From: Levilactobacillus yonginensis
GTDB lineage: Bacteria > Bacillota > Bacilli > Lactobacillales > Lactobacillaceae
Length of the DNA stretch: 36,797 bases
Direction of reading: 5' to 3'
Assembly: GCF_003946265.1 (NCBI RefSeq)
Contig: NZ_RHNO01000022.1
Coordinates: 1-36,797 of the forward strand
Part shown: positions 22,509 through 30,227 of the stretch, piece after piece
Layout: each line of letters begins with the position of its first letter
Numbering within the stretch: position 1 is the first letter of the stretch
Notes under the pieces: generated by a model
What the model was told of the DNA's origin: nothing
The model's input: the letters and a program-made list of their open reading frames with translations, nothing else
Databases searched by the model: none
Translations under genes and position numbers: made by a program

Positions 22509-23882
22509 ATGACTAAAAATCGCTTCTCTTTTATCCTGATTATGGTCGGGGCATTCTTAAGTATTCTGAATCAAACCTTGATGACGACCGCTTTACCGTC
22601 CGTCATGCGGGCTTTTTCAATCACGACCGCACAGGGCCAGTGGTTAAACAACGGGTATCTACTGGTCAATGCGCTGATGATTCCGACGACAGCGTATCTG
22701 ATCAAACGGTTCACGACACGGCAATTGTACATGACCGTGGCGGGATTATTTATGGTAGGAACTTTCATTGGGGCGATTGCACCACTCTATCCCATCCTAA
22801 TCATAGGGCGGATGGTACAAGCGCTGGGGGCCGGCATCCTGATTCCCCTGGTCAACGTGGTCGTCATGACCTCGACTCGCCCGAGCGAACGGGGCGAAGC
22901 GATGGGGATCGTAGGATTAGCCTTGAATTTGGCTCCTGTTATGGGACCGTCAGTTTCTGGGGTGATTTTGATGCACCTGTCCTGGCGTTATCTGTTCTGG
23001 CTGACCCTACCGTTGATGCTGGTGGATATTTTATTTGCCGTCAAGTTTATTGATAATGTTGGTGAATTACATAAAGAAAAACTGAACTTAGAGGGATTGA
23101 TTTTGTCGGCGCTGGGGTTGACGGCGGCCCTGTACAGTTTTTCCAATATTGGCGAAGCGCCGATCCTTTCAATGAAGGGTATCGTACCGTTAGTCATTGG
23201 GATTGTCTTGTTAGCTGGCTTTGTAAAGTGTCAATGGGGTGTCCCACACCCGTTGCTCAATCTACGGGTCTTTAAGTACAAACAATTCAACCTGCCACTG
23301 ATTATTAACATGTTATTGATGGTGACGATGTACGGTAATTCCGTCATCATTCCAATTTTAGTGCAAAATGTGTTTCATCAGAGTGCCTTTGTATCGGGGC
23401 TAACGCTAACGCCCGGGGCCATTTTGACGACGTTCATTTCACCACTGAGTGGCCATTTTTATGATAAATATGACTTCCGAAAAATGGTGATCATTGGGCT
23501 CAGCATTGATATTGTTGGGTCGCTGTTATTGAGCTCGACGGGGAGTGCGTCATCCATCATGTTTGTTGTTGTGGGGCAAACGATTCGGCAGTTGGGGCTC
23601 GTGCTGGTCTTGATTCCAATTCAGACCCACGCCTGGTCCATGTTGCCGGCTCACGCAATTCCGGATGGGGTGGCCGTGTACAACACGATGCGGCAAGTAG
23701 CGGCGTCGTTTGGGACAGCCCTGTTGGTGGCAATTATTAGTTTGACGGCCAATAGTCACATTAATTTTCATATGAACAGTCAGTTGGTGGGAATTAAAAT
23801 TAGCTACACGTTATCCTCACTGATGCTGGTTATCTGTATCATTCTGGCCTGGCGGTTAGAGAAGAATCGCACGCTGGATTAA
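22509..23882 (+). CDS. MFS exporter, DHA2 (EmrB/QacA-type)
   Basis: A 457-residue membrane protein from ATG 22509. The ribosome site is poor (only GAAAGTAG about 15 bases away), which would keep translation low. LNQTLMTTALPSVMRAFSITTAQGQWLNNGYLL is the first-helix signature of DHA2 drug:H+ antiporters. RMVQALGAGILIPLVNVVVMTSTRPSERGEAMGIVGLALNLAPVMGPSVSGVIL carries the motif B and C regions. About 13-14 hydrophobic segments are visible, as expected for this 14-helix family. It would expel lipophilic or toxic compounds using the proton gradient. It is controlled by the divergent MarR gene. The substrate is unknown. Confidence 0.88.
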   Translation: MTKNRFSFILIMVGAFLSILNQTLMTTALPSVMRAFSITTAQGQWLNNGYLLVNALMIPTTAYLIKRFTTRQLYMTVAGLFMVGTFIGAIAPLYPILIIGRMVQALGAGILIPLVNVVVMTSTRPSERGEAMGIVGLALNLAPVMGPSVSGVILMHLSWRYLFWLTLPLMLVDILFAVKFIDNVGELHKEKLNLEGLILSALGLTAALYSFSNIGEAPILSMKGIVPLVIGIVLLAGFVKCQWGVPHPLLNLRVFKYKQFNLPLIINMLLMVTMYGNSVIIPILVQNVFHQSAFVSGLTLTPGAILTTFISPLSGHFYDKYDFRKMVIIGLSIDIVGSLLLSSTGSASSIMFVVVGQTIRQLGLVLVLIPIQTHAWSMLPAHAIPDGVAVYNTMRQVAASFGTALLVAIISLTANSHINFHMNSQLVGIKISYTLSSLMLVICIILAWRLEKNRTLD

Positions 23883-23890
23883 AGCTAAAA

Positions 23891-23926
23891 GGTGGTCACC
23901 GAGATTAAGCGGTGGCCACCTTTTTT
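23891..23926 (+). terminator. Terminator of the MFS exporter gene
   Basis: GGTGGTCACCG (23891-23901) pairs with CGGTGGCCACC (23910-23920), followed by six T. Confidence 0.92.
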
Positions 23927-23939
23927 GCGTTTACGGGTG

Positions 23940-24656
23940 TCAGAAGAATAAGTAGTAGATGCCACTCAGACCGATGAATCCGTAAATCCACCGTTTAATG
24001 GTGTCGGGATTCAGCCGAGTGAGCAAGTGGGAGGCAATAATCGTCCCGATTGTTGCTGCAACCATTCCCACCAGAATGTAGGGGATGTCTGGCTTGACCA
24101 AGATACCGTTTGCAATCCGAATACTGGTGATATAGAAGGTATCGATCAGAAAAAAGGTTTGAATGCTAGCGATGTATTCGGGCATTGATTTGGACAAGGA
24201 TAGAAAGTACAAGGCCATGAGCGGACCACCAATGCCGAATAGGCCGTTGAAAAATCCTGAGACAATCATGAAGCAACCGGCGATGTACCACGGGTAACGT
24301 TGGTTGCCGGCTCCAGGCGTAAGGGTAAAGTAGAGGCATAACGCCACCAATAAGCCGCCTAACAGCATGCGCAGGAGGTGGGCATCTAAGACGTGTCCCA
24401 GATGGACGGACCAGGTGGCAACCATTGCGTAGATGATAAAGGGAATAATGATTCGTTTGAAATGTAGATGTCGGCGATAGCGAAAGGCCAGTGTGAGCAC
24501 GCTAGCCAACATAATGACGCCACCAACCCCAGCTGCTTGCGCCATGGGAAGAATTGATGGGAAGAAAATCATCATGATAATGACGGCACCGAAGCCCGTC
24601 AGGCCTTGAACCAACCCCGCCAATAAGGCTGGGAGAATAGTGAATAACCAGGTCAC
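23940..24656 (-). CDS. TSUP/TauE-SafE family membrane transporter
   Basis: A 238-residue membrane protein. GTG 24656 is preferred because AAGGAGGG lies 7-8 bases upstream and it opens directly into the first helix (VTWLFTILPALLAGLVQGLTGFGAVIIMMIFF); ATG 24689 would add a hydrophilic tail and has no site. About eight hydrophobic segments occur in two halves, the second opening with VSGFFNGLFGIGGPLMALYFL. The paired G(x)TGFGA and NGLFGIGGP motifs are the TauE/SafE signature. Family members export sulfite, sulfoacetate or other small sulfur or organic anions. No sulfur-metabolism genes lie nearby, so the substrate is open. Confidence 0.85.
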   Translation of the reverse strand: MTWLFTILPALLAGLVQGLTGFGAVIIMMIFFPSILPMAQAAGVGGVIMLASVLTLAFRYRRHLHFKRIIIPFIIYAMVATWSVHLGHVLDAHLLRMLLGGLLVALCLYFTLTPGAGNQRYPWYIAGCFMIVSGFFNGLFGIGGPLMALYFLSLSKSMPEYIASIQTFFLIDTFYITSIRIANGILVKPDIPYILVGMVAATIGTIIASHLLTRLNPDTIKRWIYGFIGLSGIYYLFF

Positions 24657-24734
24657 CGAGTGTCCCTCCTTAATTAAGAAATCTCCCATCTAGTCTGGGT
24701 GAAGTAGGGCGGGTTGTCAACGGGGAGTGCACTA

Positions 24735-24831
24735 CCAGGAGGACTAATGGCGAGTTATTCCAGTTGTCTCGTGTTTCGACCATCTACGTTCGGAGCACAA
24801 AAAAGTCTGAGACTTTAGTCCCAAACCTGGC
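24735..24831 (-). repeat. Intergenic repeat E1, including the terminator of the YbaK-type gene
   Basis: On the minus strand AGTCTCAGAC follows GTTTGGGACT (24826-24805) as a hairpin ending in six T (24804-24799), a good terminator for the 24880-25347 gene. Directly after it is a second hairpin (GTGCTCCGA with TCGAAACAC, 24798-24790 and 24779-24771). The block TGCTCCGAAC...GTCGAAAC recurs at 29491-29518. Confidence 0.6.
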
Positions 24832-24879
24832 TTGTCGTCAATTATAGCTTGCTAAAACGTGTATTAGAAGGCACATTGC

Positions 24880-25347
24880 CTAATCTTCTTTCACAATGTC
24901 GATCCACTTTAAGGGTTGGGCGTACTTCTCCATCTCGTCGACGGTCAGCTTCACCACGGCATCCGGGATACCAGCGGCTGGGTAGACCACGTCTTCATCT
25001 TTTAAGCTAGCATCGAAGTAGACCCCCACCCCGGGTTTTAAGCCAAATGGGCAGACGCCACCGGCGGGGTGGCCAATTAGGTCTTCCAGTTCATCGAAAG
25101 GAACCATGTGGGCCTTTTGGTGGAATTCAGCTTTAAACTTCGGGTTGGCAATTTTGGCCGTTCCCTTGACCACGATAACGATGGGACCTTCCTTAAGCTT
25201 TAAAGCCAACGTTTTTGCGATTTGGTCGGGCCGAACGCCCAGGGTTGCGGCGGCATCGGCCACGGTTGCGGTCGACTGGTCAAACTCGGTGATCCGATCG
25301 GTTAAGTTTAGTTGCTCAAAAAAGGTCGTGACAGTTTCTAAAGACAT
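24880..25347 (-). CDS. YbaK/EbsC-type aminoacyl-tRNA deacylase-like protein
   Basis: A 155-residue cytosolic protein with GGGAGGG before ATG 25347. It consists of a single YbaK domain: ATVADAAATLGVRPDQIAKTLALK near the N-terminus, the conserved lysine region VVKGTAKIANPKFK, and GHPAGGVCPFGLKPGVGVYFD, equivalent to the GhppGGvsP-G loop. Family members (YbaK, ProX, INS domain) remove wrongly attached amino acids, mainly Cys or Ala, from tRNA-Pro. The exact substrate cannot be told from sequence. The gene is monocistronic and ends at the terminator within repeat E1. Confidence 0.87.
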   Translation of the reverse strand: MSLETVTTFFEQLNLTDRITEFDQSTATVADAAATLGVRPDQIAKTLALKLKEGPIVIVVKGTAKIANPKFKAEFHQKAHMVPFDELEDLIGHPAGGVCPFGLKPGVGVYFDASLKDEDVVYPAAGIPDAVVKLTVDEMEKYAQPLKWIDIVKED

Positions 25348-25637
25348 GCTGAATCCCTCCCATTAATAGATAGGTCACTGGACATATAAGTAGTTGGGTT
25401 CATTATGCAATAGATTGGCCGATAAAGGAACCCATCAAAGGAAAAATTAACAAAGTGGGCAACCGATTTCACAAAAATAGTTTGGAAATCTTTCAAAGGT
25501 GAAACCGCGGCACGATAGCTTTATAAACAAGGGATGAGACCGTTTTCTTTTTTGTCAGCTTTGAACCATTGTTTTGTGACGCAGAATGAATTATAGTTAA
25601 ATTGTGAAGTGATTCTCAAAAAAGGGAGATGGATTGA

Positions 25638-26852
25638 ATGCCAATTACCATTTCGGTTTTAAAGGAAGCACCCAATGAAAATCGGGTTGCATTATCGCCG
25701 ACGGTCGTTAGCAAACTCGTTAAAAGTGACTACCAGGTCTTAGTTGAAAAAGACGCTGGGAGTCGTGCCTTTTATCAGGATGCTGCTTATACAGATGCCG
25801 GTGCCAAAGTGGTTGACCAAGCAACGGCAATTAAAGAAGCCACAATTATTGCGACGGTCAACCAACCATCTAGTGAGGTTGTCGATCAGATGAGTGAAGG
25901 TCAAAGCCTGATTGGGCTGCTGGCACCACTTACCGACACTGATTTCGTTAAGAAATTAGCTGCCAAGAAGATCAACGCCTTGTCATTTGAACTCTTGCCA
26001 CGGACAGTGTCACGGGCTCAAACGATGGATGTTTTGAGTTCTCAGTCCAGTGTTGCTGGTTACAAGGCTGCGTTGATGGCCGCTGATCATTTTTCTCGGT
26101 ATTTCCCAATGATGATCACCGCTGCCGGTACTGCCAAGCCAGCTAAAGTCTTGGTCTTAGGGACCGGGGTTGCTGGGTTGCAAGCAATTGGGACCGCTAA
26201 TCGGTTAGGTGCCATGGTGTCTGGTTATGATATTCGGCCAGCCTCACGTGGTGAAGTTGAGTCCTTAGGGGCCACCTTCTTGACGACGTCCGTTTCAGGT
26301 TCTGGTGAAGGCGGTTACGCCCGGGCCTTAACACCTGAGGAAACGGCACAACAGCAAGAAGAATTAGCCGGGTTCATTGCACAAAATGACATTGTCATTA
26401 CCACTGCGCAAGTTCCTGGTCGTCGGCCACCAGTTCTGGTTACTCAGAAGTCTGTGGACGAAGCTAAGCCAGGGACTCTGTTCATTGACTTGGCTGCCAG
26501 TGACTTAGGTGGTAACGTCGCTAGTTCCAAACCAGCTGAAACGGTTACCACGGCCAATGGTGCCCAAATCGTTGGTGCTGGGGACATGGCTAGTCAGTTA
26601 CCAGCTTCAGCTTCTGATATGTATGCTAAGAACGTTCAAGCCGTGATCACGGATGTCACTGAAGACGGTAAGTTAGTCTTTGATATCGATGATGATGTGG
26701 TTGGCGAATTGCTGGCTACTTATCAAGGTGAAATTATTAGCAATCGTTTACGTTCTGCCATGGAATTGCCAGAACGTAAGCCAGCTGCTCAAGCGCAAGA
26801 CGATACTCAGACGCCGGATGAAGCAAAAGACGACGCAAAAGGAGTTGATTAG
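25638..26852 (+). CDS. pntAA: NAD(P) transhydrogenase alpha subunit, NAD-binding part
   Basis: A 404-residue soluble protein with AGGGAGAT before ATG 25638. It matches domain I of proton-translocating transhydrogenase: ITISVLKEAPNENRVALSPTVVSKL at the start (alanine dehydrogenase/PNT N-domain), QTMDVLSSQSSVAGYKA, and the NAD(H) fold VLVLGTGVAGLQAIGTANRLGAMVSGYDIRPASRGEVESLGA near 170-212. The RQD-type contact loop is around SRAQTMD. The subunit is split from its membrane part, as in many Firmicutes and Rhodospirillum. It transfers hydride between NAD(H) and NADP(H), driven by the proton gradient, and is the first gene of a three-gene operon. The C-terminal acidic tail (DDTQTPDEAKDD) is a linker. 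Confidence 0.95.
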   Translation: MPITISVLKEAPNENRVALSPTVVSKLVKSDYQVLVEKDAGSRAFYQDAAYTDAGAKVVDQATAIKEATIIATVNQPSSEVVDQMSEGQSLIGLLAPLTDTDFVKKLAAKKINALSFELLPRTVSRAQTMDVLSSQSSVAGYKAALMAADHFSRYFPMMITAAGTAKPAKVLVLGTGVAGLQAIGTANRLGAMVSGYDIRPASRGEVESLGATFLTTSVSGSGEGGYARALTPEETAQQQEELAGFIAQNDIVITTAQVPGRRPPVLVTQKSVDEAKPGTLFIDLAASDLGGNVASSKPAETVTTANGAQIVGAGDMASQLPASASDMYAKNVQAVITDVTEDGKLVFDIDDDVVGELLATYQGEIISNRLRSAMELPERKPAAQAQDDTQTPDEAKDDAKGVD

Positions 26853-26854
26853 GC

Positions 26855-27175
26855 ATGAGCGAAGAACTATTTACAAATTTAGCTATTTTTGTGCTTAGCC
26901 TATTGGTTGGGTTTGAAGTTATGAGTAAGATTCCTGCAACGTTGCAGACGCCAATGATGTCTGGTGCCAATGCCATTCATGGTGTCGTTATCGTTGGGGC
27001 CTTCGTCATTGCGGCGGAAGCCAATAGCACGTTATTTTACATTTTAGCCTTTTTCGGGGCGTTCTTTGCAGCTGTCAACGTGGCCGGTGGTTACACCGTT
27101 ACGGACCGGATGTTGGGAATGTTCGACCGGAAGCCTAAACCAGGCGATAATGCAGGGGAGGGTGATCAGAAATGA
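26855..27175 (+). CDS. pntAB: NAD(P) transhydrogenase alpha subunit, membrane part
   Basis: A 106-residue protein 2 bases after the previous stop; AAAAGGAG lies at the end of the preceding gene. Three hydrophobic segments are visible (LAIFVLSLLVGFEVM, AIHGVVIVGAFVIAAE, FYILAFFGAFFAAVNVAGGY), with the conserved TPMMSGANAIHG loop. This is part of domain II, the proton channel, with PntB. The C-terminus is short and hydrophilic. Its stop overlaps the pntB start (ATGA). Confidence 0.94.
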   Translation: MSEELFTNLAIFVLSLLVGFEVMSKIPATLQTPMMSGANAIHGVVIVGAFVIAAEANSTLFYILAFFGAFFAAVNVAGGYTVTDRMLGMFDRKPKPGDNAGEGDQK

Positions 27176-28587
27176 GTATTTTACAAACGTGTTCATCATT
27201 GGTCTACCTGGTCTCCGCGGTTTGTTATGTCATGGGTGTTCATTTGATGCGTTCGCCTAAGACGGCGCGCCAAGGGAATGGCCTGTCCGCAATCGGGATG
27301 TTAATGGCCGTGGTTACCATTGTCATCAACGTCTTGATTGAAGGCAAAATTACGACAATGGGTTGGGGCGTTCTATTAGTTGGTGGTATCCTCGGGATCG
27401 TTTACGGGGCTGTCAAGGCACAGAAAGTTCCAATGACCGACGTCCCTCAACTGGTTAGTTTATTTAACGCCGTTGGTGGTGGTGCCGCTGCTGTTATCGG
27501 TATTTTCGATTACTTAATGAAGGGTGACGGCGCTAGCCTGAGCATTGCCTTCTCGTTACCAGTCCTGTTGGACGTGATTATTGGGGGCATTACCTTCTCT
27601 GGTTCACTGATTGCCACTGGGAAACTTTCCGGACACGTTTCCGGTAAGCCAATTACCTTCCCAGGTGCACGACTTTTAAATATTTTAGTAGTTATTGCTA
27701 TTTTAGGTTCAGCTGTTATGATGATTGGGTTCACGACTAACGTTTGGTACGTGGTCTTGGGCCTGGCAATGAGTCTTTGCTTCGGGTTACTGATGACCTT
27801 ACCAATTGGTGGGGCCGACATGCCGGTCGTGGTTTCACTGTTGAACGCCTTCACCGGTTTAGCCGTTGCCTTTGCTGGGTTTGTTATCAACAACCAAGTC
27901 TTGATCATTGCCGGTGCCTTAGTTGGTGCCGCCGGGACGATTTTGACCTTGCAAATGGCTGAAGCCATGAACCGTTCCGTTGCCAACATCTTAGCCGGTG
28001 GCTTTGGGACTGGCGACAGTGACAGCGGTTCTGCTGGTGCCGACGTACCTGTCGACGTCAAGGAAACTTCTGCTGATGATATTGGGTTGCAACTGGCTTA
28101 CGCTCAGAACGTCATGATCGTTCCTGGGTACGGGTTAGCCGCTGCACAAGCACAACACGAAGTTGCTGAACTTGCTAAGGTTCTGACTGATAAAGGTATC
28201 AACGTCAACTATGCCATTCACCCAGTTGCTGGGCGGATGCCTGGGCACATGAACGTGCTGCTGGCCGACGTTAACGTTCCTTATGATCAAATGAAGCAGT
28301 TGGACGATGCCAACCCAATGTTTGAAAGTACGGACGTTGCCTTAGTTATTGGGGCCAACGATGTTACCAACCCATTGGCACGGGAAAGTGGTAATGCCAT
28401 CTCCGGGATGCCTATCCTGGACGTTGACAAAGCCAAGTCCGTCGTTGTTATTAAGCGTTCAATGAGTACCGGGTATGCCGGTGTTCAAAACCCATTGTTC
28501 TCCTTGGATAACACCCAGATGTTCTTCTCAGATGCTAAGAAGGGTCTTCAAGACATTGTGGCTTCTGCAAAGCAATATCTTGAGTAA
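27172..28587 (+). CDS. pntB: NAD(P) transhydrogenase beta subunit
   Basis: A 471-residue protein. Residues 1-270 hold about eight to nine membrane helices (domain II); MTDVPQLVSLFNAVGGGAAAVIG and TLPIGGADMPVVVSLLNAFTGLAVA are typical. Residues about 290-471 are domain III, the NADP(H) site, with VPGYGLAAAQAQHEVAELAKVL, VAGRMPGHMNVLLADVNVPYD and GANDVTNPLARE. It completes the transhydrogenase that supplies NADPH at the cost of the proton gradient or, in reverse, balances redox. It overlaps pntAB by 4 bases and ends at a strong terminator. Confidence 0.96.
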   Translation: MSILQTCSSLVYLVSAVCYVMGVHLMRSPKTARQGNGLSAIGMLMAVVTIVINVLIEGKITTMGWGVLLVGGILGIVYGAVKAQKVPMTDVPQLVSLFNAVGGGAAAVIGIFDYLMKGDGASLSIAFSLPVLLDVIIGGITFSGSLIATGKLSGHVSGKPITFPGARLLNILVVIAILGSAVMMIGFTTNVWYVVLGLAMSLCFGLLMTLPIGGADMPVVVSLLNAFTGLAVAFAGFVINNQVLIIAGALVGAAGTILTLQMAEAMNRSVANILAGGFGTGDSDSGSAGADVPVDVKETSADDIGLQLAYAQNVMIVPGYGLAAAQAQHEVAELAKVLTDKGINVNYAIHPVAGRMPGHMNVLLADVNVPYDQMKQLDDANPMFESTDVALVIGANDVTNPLARESGNAISGMPILDVDKAKSVVVIKRSMSTGYAGVQNPLFSLDNTQMFFSDAKKGLQDIVASAKQYLE

Positions 28588-28607
28588 TTAAGTCACTTCA
28601 CACGTAA

Positions 28608-28650
28608 AAAACGCCGTTCACTCAGGTTCGAACTGAGTGGATGGCGTTTT
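28608..28650 (+). terminator. Terminator of the pnt operon
   Basis: An 18-bp near-perfect stem (28608-28625 with 28633-28650) around a 7-base loop; the 3' arm ends GGCGTTTT. Confidence 0.92.
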
Positions 28651-28680
28651 AGCATGCAAATCAGTGTGTCTTTACGCCTT

Positions 28681-28770
28681 ACCGGCCGGCAGATATGGGC
28701 TGGAACGGTGCGGACGAACTTGAAGCCTCAAAAGGACCGAGTCTACAAGATTGGTCTTCTGCTAAGCAAG
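28681..28770 (-). repeat. Partial copy of the structured element (D2)
   Basis: On the minus strand CTTGTAGACTC (28749-28739) pairs with GAGGCTTCAAG (28729-28719), the same P3 hairpin type with GAC/GGCTTC seen in copies A-C. It is followed by the CGTCCGCACC...TTCCAG block (28716-28690) shared with D1. The 5' closing arm and P2 are not found, so this copy seems truncated. Confidence 0.55.
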
Positions 28771-28785
28771 TTAGTTTTAGGCAAC

Positions 28786-28897
28786 AAAAAAGCCCTCATC
28801 AATCCGAGATGAGGGCACCAGTTGATCCATAGGATGCATCTGGAATGTACAGAGCAACTGGGCAGGCGCAAACCTGCATGACTAAGCATACGCGTTT
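28786..28897 (-). ncRNA. Candidate small RNA with three-way junction
   Basis: On the minus strand a promoter (TTACTT 28932-28927, 17 bases, TATTCT 28909-28904) is followed by hairpin GCAGG/CCTGC (28877-28862). Then comes a junction closed by CCAGTTG/CAACTGG (28861-28818) with two inner stems (TCTG/CAGA and ATCC/GGAT). Last is a perfect terminator GCCCTCATC/GATGAGGGC (28816-28792) with six T. No reading frame or downstream gene explains it, so a free RNA of about 110 nt is likely. With D2 it accounts for the gene-free stretch 28651-28995. Confidence 0.6.
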
Positions 28898-28943
28898 ATT
28901 TACAGAATAGCTAGCATTATTTTGATAAGTAAGGTTAATTGCC

Positions 28944-28972
28944 TTGGTTGAGGGCCTGGAGTAGACTATGGC
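28944..28972 (+). promoter_or_regulatory. Promoter of the VOC gene
   Basis: TTGGTT (28944-28949) and TATGGC (28967-28972) with 17-base spacing, divergent from the small-RNA promoter. Confidence 0.45.
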
Positions 28973-28995
28973 TATCTAGTAAAGGGGTGACTAGG

Positions 28996-29349
28996 ATGCA
29001 AAAGACACGGGTAATGTTGTACGTAGATAATGTTGCGTTAGTGGTGAAATTTTGGCGGGAAAGCTTTGAGACGACTACGGTCGCGGAATCGCTATTGCCG
29101 GATGGTTCGACCAATATCGTACTCGCTGTGCCGTTTGGGGTGGAATTGTCATTTTTCTCGAACGAATTTATCAAGAAATATTCGCCAGAGGTTCTAGGCA
29201 ATCAGCCATCTATCATGTTCTTCAGTGACGATTTTGAAGGATTACATGAACGGTTAGCGGGCGCCACACCAATCTCCGATGATAATGGCCAGCCAGCATT
29301 TGGCTTCCCGGATCCTGAGGGTCACTACTTTGCAATTGGAAAAGCTTAG
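28996..29349 (+). CDS. VOC-superfamily (glyoxalase/bleomycin-resistance fold) protein
   Basis: A 117-residue cytosolic protein. ATG 28996 is chosen (AAAGGGGTGACTAGG upstream) over the frame from 28939, which would begin inside the promoter. The paired beta-alpha-beta-beta-beta modules show in QKTRVMLYVDNVALVVKFWRESFET at the N-terminus and IMFFSDDFEGLHERLAGATPISDDNGQPAFGFPDPEGHYFAIGKA at the C-terminus, where DPEGHYFAIG matches the conserved DPdGN-.-l end of the fold. Metal ligands are not clear. Possible roles are glyoxalase, dioxygenase or antibiotic binding. It is a single-gene unit. Confidence 0.78.
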   Translation: MQKTRVMLYVDNVALVVKFWRESFETTTVAESLLPDGSTNIVLAVPFGVELSFFSNEFIKKYSPEVLGNQPSIMFFSDDFEGLHERLAGATPISDDNGQPAFGFPDPEGHYFAIGKA

Positions 29350-29436
29350 TTTACAATTTGGATGATTTCGTGAGGGAGTGGAACAAAAGGCGGTTAGTCA
29401 ATGAGCATTAACGTCGATAGACGAATGATCCTGGTC

Positions 29437-29546
29437 TCGAATTGTTTGTCTAGCGGGGTTAAGCGGAGTTGACTGCTTTTTTTGTCGCACGTTTCGACTA
29501 TTTATGTTCGGAGCACAACAAGGGGGTGAGACCTTTGTCCTAAATC
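29437..29546 (-). repeat. Intergenic repeat E2
   Basis: It shares with E1 the minus-strand block TGTGCTCCGAACRTAxATxGTCGAAAC (29518-29491) and a GGAC..GTCTCA segment next to it. The second half also resembles the CTGG..AACTCGCC..TTA part of E1. The function is unknown; in E1 it follows a terminator, here it lies between the VOC gene and the MarR promoter. The remaining DNA at 29350-29436 and 29547-29600 shows nothing clear. Confidence 0.5.
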
Positions 29547-29603
29547 TTTTAATTTCCCGGAATCCGGCGTCCTGTCAGGTTTTAAAGGGGACGTCCGGCA
29601 AAT

Positions 29604-29658
29604 AGTTAGCTTTTAGTTAGTTTTAGTTTACAAAAGCTAACTATAGTGCTAATATAAT
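29604..29658 (+). promoter_or_regulatory. Promoter and operator of the MarR-ABC exporter operon
   Basis: AGTTAGCTTTT (29604-29614) and AAAAGCTAACT (29632-29642) form an 11-bp perfect inverted repeat with a 17-base spacer. It overlaps the -35 box TTTACA (29627-29632), followed after 17 bases by TAATAT (29650-29655). It is a probable autoregulatory MarR site. Confidence 0.7.
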
Positions 29659-29687
29659 TTCCATTAAGAACACAGGAGGAAATTCAA

Positions 29688-30203
29688 ATGACAGATGGCA
29701 GTCGCGATTTATTAGAGAGTTTTGGGAAGTTGTTGCAGAACCGTGCTTTTTTGATGGCGGTCGGGCATCAGGCCGGAATGGGTGGTCATGGCGGACCTAA
29801 TGGTCGTCGTGGTCAGGGACGGTTGCTCAAGGTATTGGCGAAGACGCCAGATGGACTGACCAATGCCGAGATTGCTGAAGTGTTAGACATTCGGCCGAGC
29901 TCAGTCAGCGCGACAATCAATCGATTGGAAGAGGCCGGGTTCGTCGAACGGGTGCCAAGTCCGACTGATAAGCGGGCGATTATTGTGCGGTTGAGTCAAC
30001 GCGGCCATGAATTGTTTGACCAATATCACGAACATAAGGATGATGTTGCTGATCAACTTTTTGGTGGGTTGACCGCTGATGAGCAGGTTCAGCTCGAACA
30101 ATTATTGACCAAGTTGAGTCACCAAATCAGTGATTTAGATTGGGACGACTTTATGCAACGCGGGCATGGCTGGCCACACGGGATGGACCGACCACGTTTC
30201 TAA
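29688..30203 (+). CDS. MarR-family regulator of the ABC exporter
   Basis: A 171-residue protein with AGGAGG before ATG 29688. Between an N-terminal helix and the DNA-binding domain lies an unusual Gly/His/Arg-rich stretch (HQAGMGGHGGPNGRRGQG, about residues 27-44). The winged helix follows (GLTNAEIAEVLDIRPSSVSATINRLEEAGFVERVPSPTDKRAIIVRLSQRG, about 63-113). The C-terminus is also rich in His, Gly and Pro (RGHGWPHGMDRPRF). The basic and histidine-rich ends could bind metal or nucleic acid, but this is speculation. It is the first gene of an operon with a multidrug-type ABC exporter 24 bases downstream and probably represses it. Confidence 0.88.
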   Translation: MTDGSRDLLESFGKLLQNRAFLMAVGHQAGMGGHGGPNGRRGQGRLLKVLAKTPDGLTNAEIAEVLDIRPSSVSATINRLEEAGFVERVPSPTDKRAIIVRLSQRGHELFDQYHEHKDDVADQLFGGLTADEQVQLEQLLTKLSHQISDLDWDDFMQRGHGWPHGMDRPRF

Positions 30204-30227
30204 TTTAGGGTTAACGGAGGCAAAGAG

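Noticed and set aside
22640-23053. 137-residue frame within the MFS exporter gene
   Set aside because: It is a shadow frame of a clear transporter gene, with no membrane or domain pattern of its own.
28786-28995. Riboswitch controlling the VOC gene
   Set aside because: The terminator T run and promoter are on the minus strand, away from the VOC gene, so a cis role on that gene is not supported.
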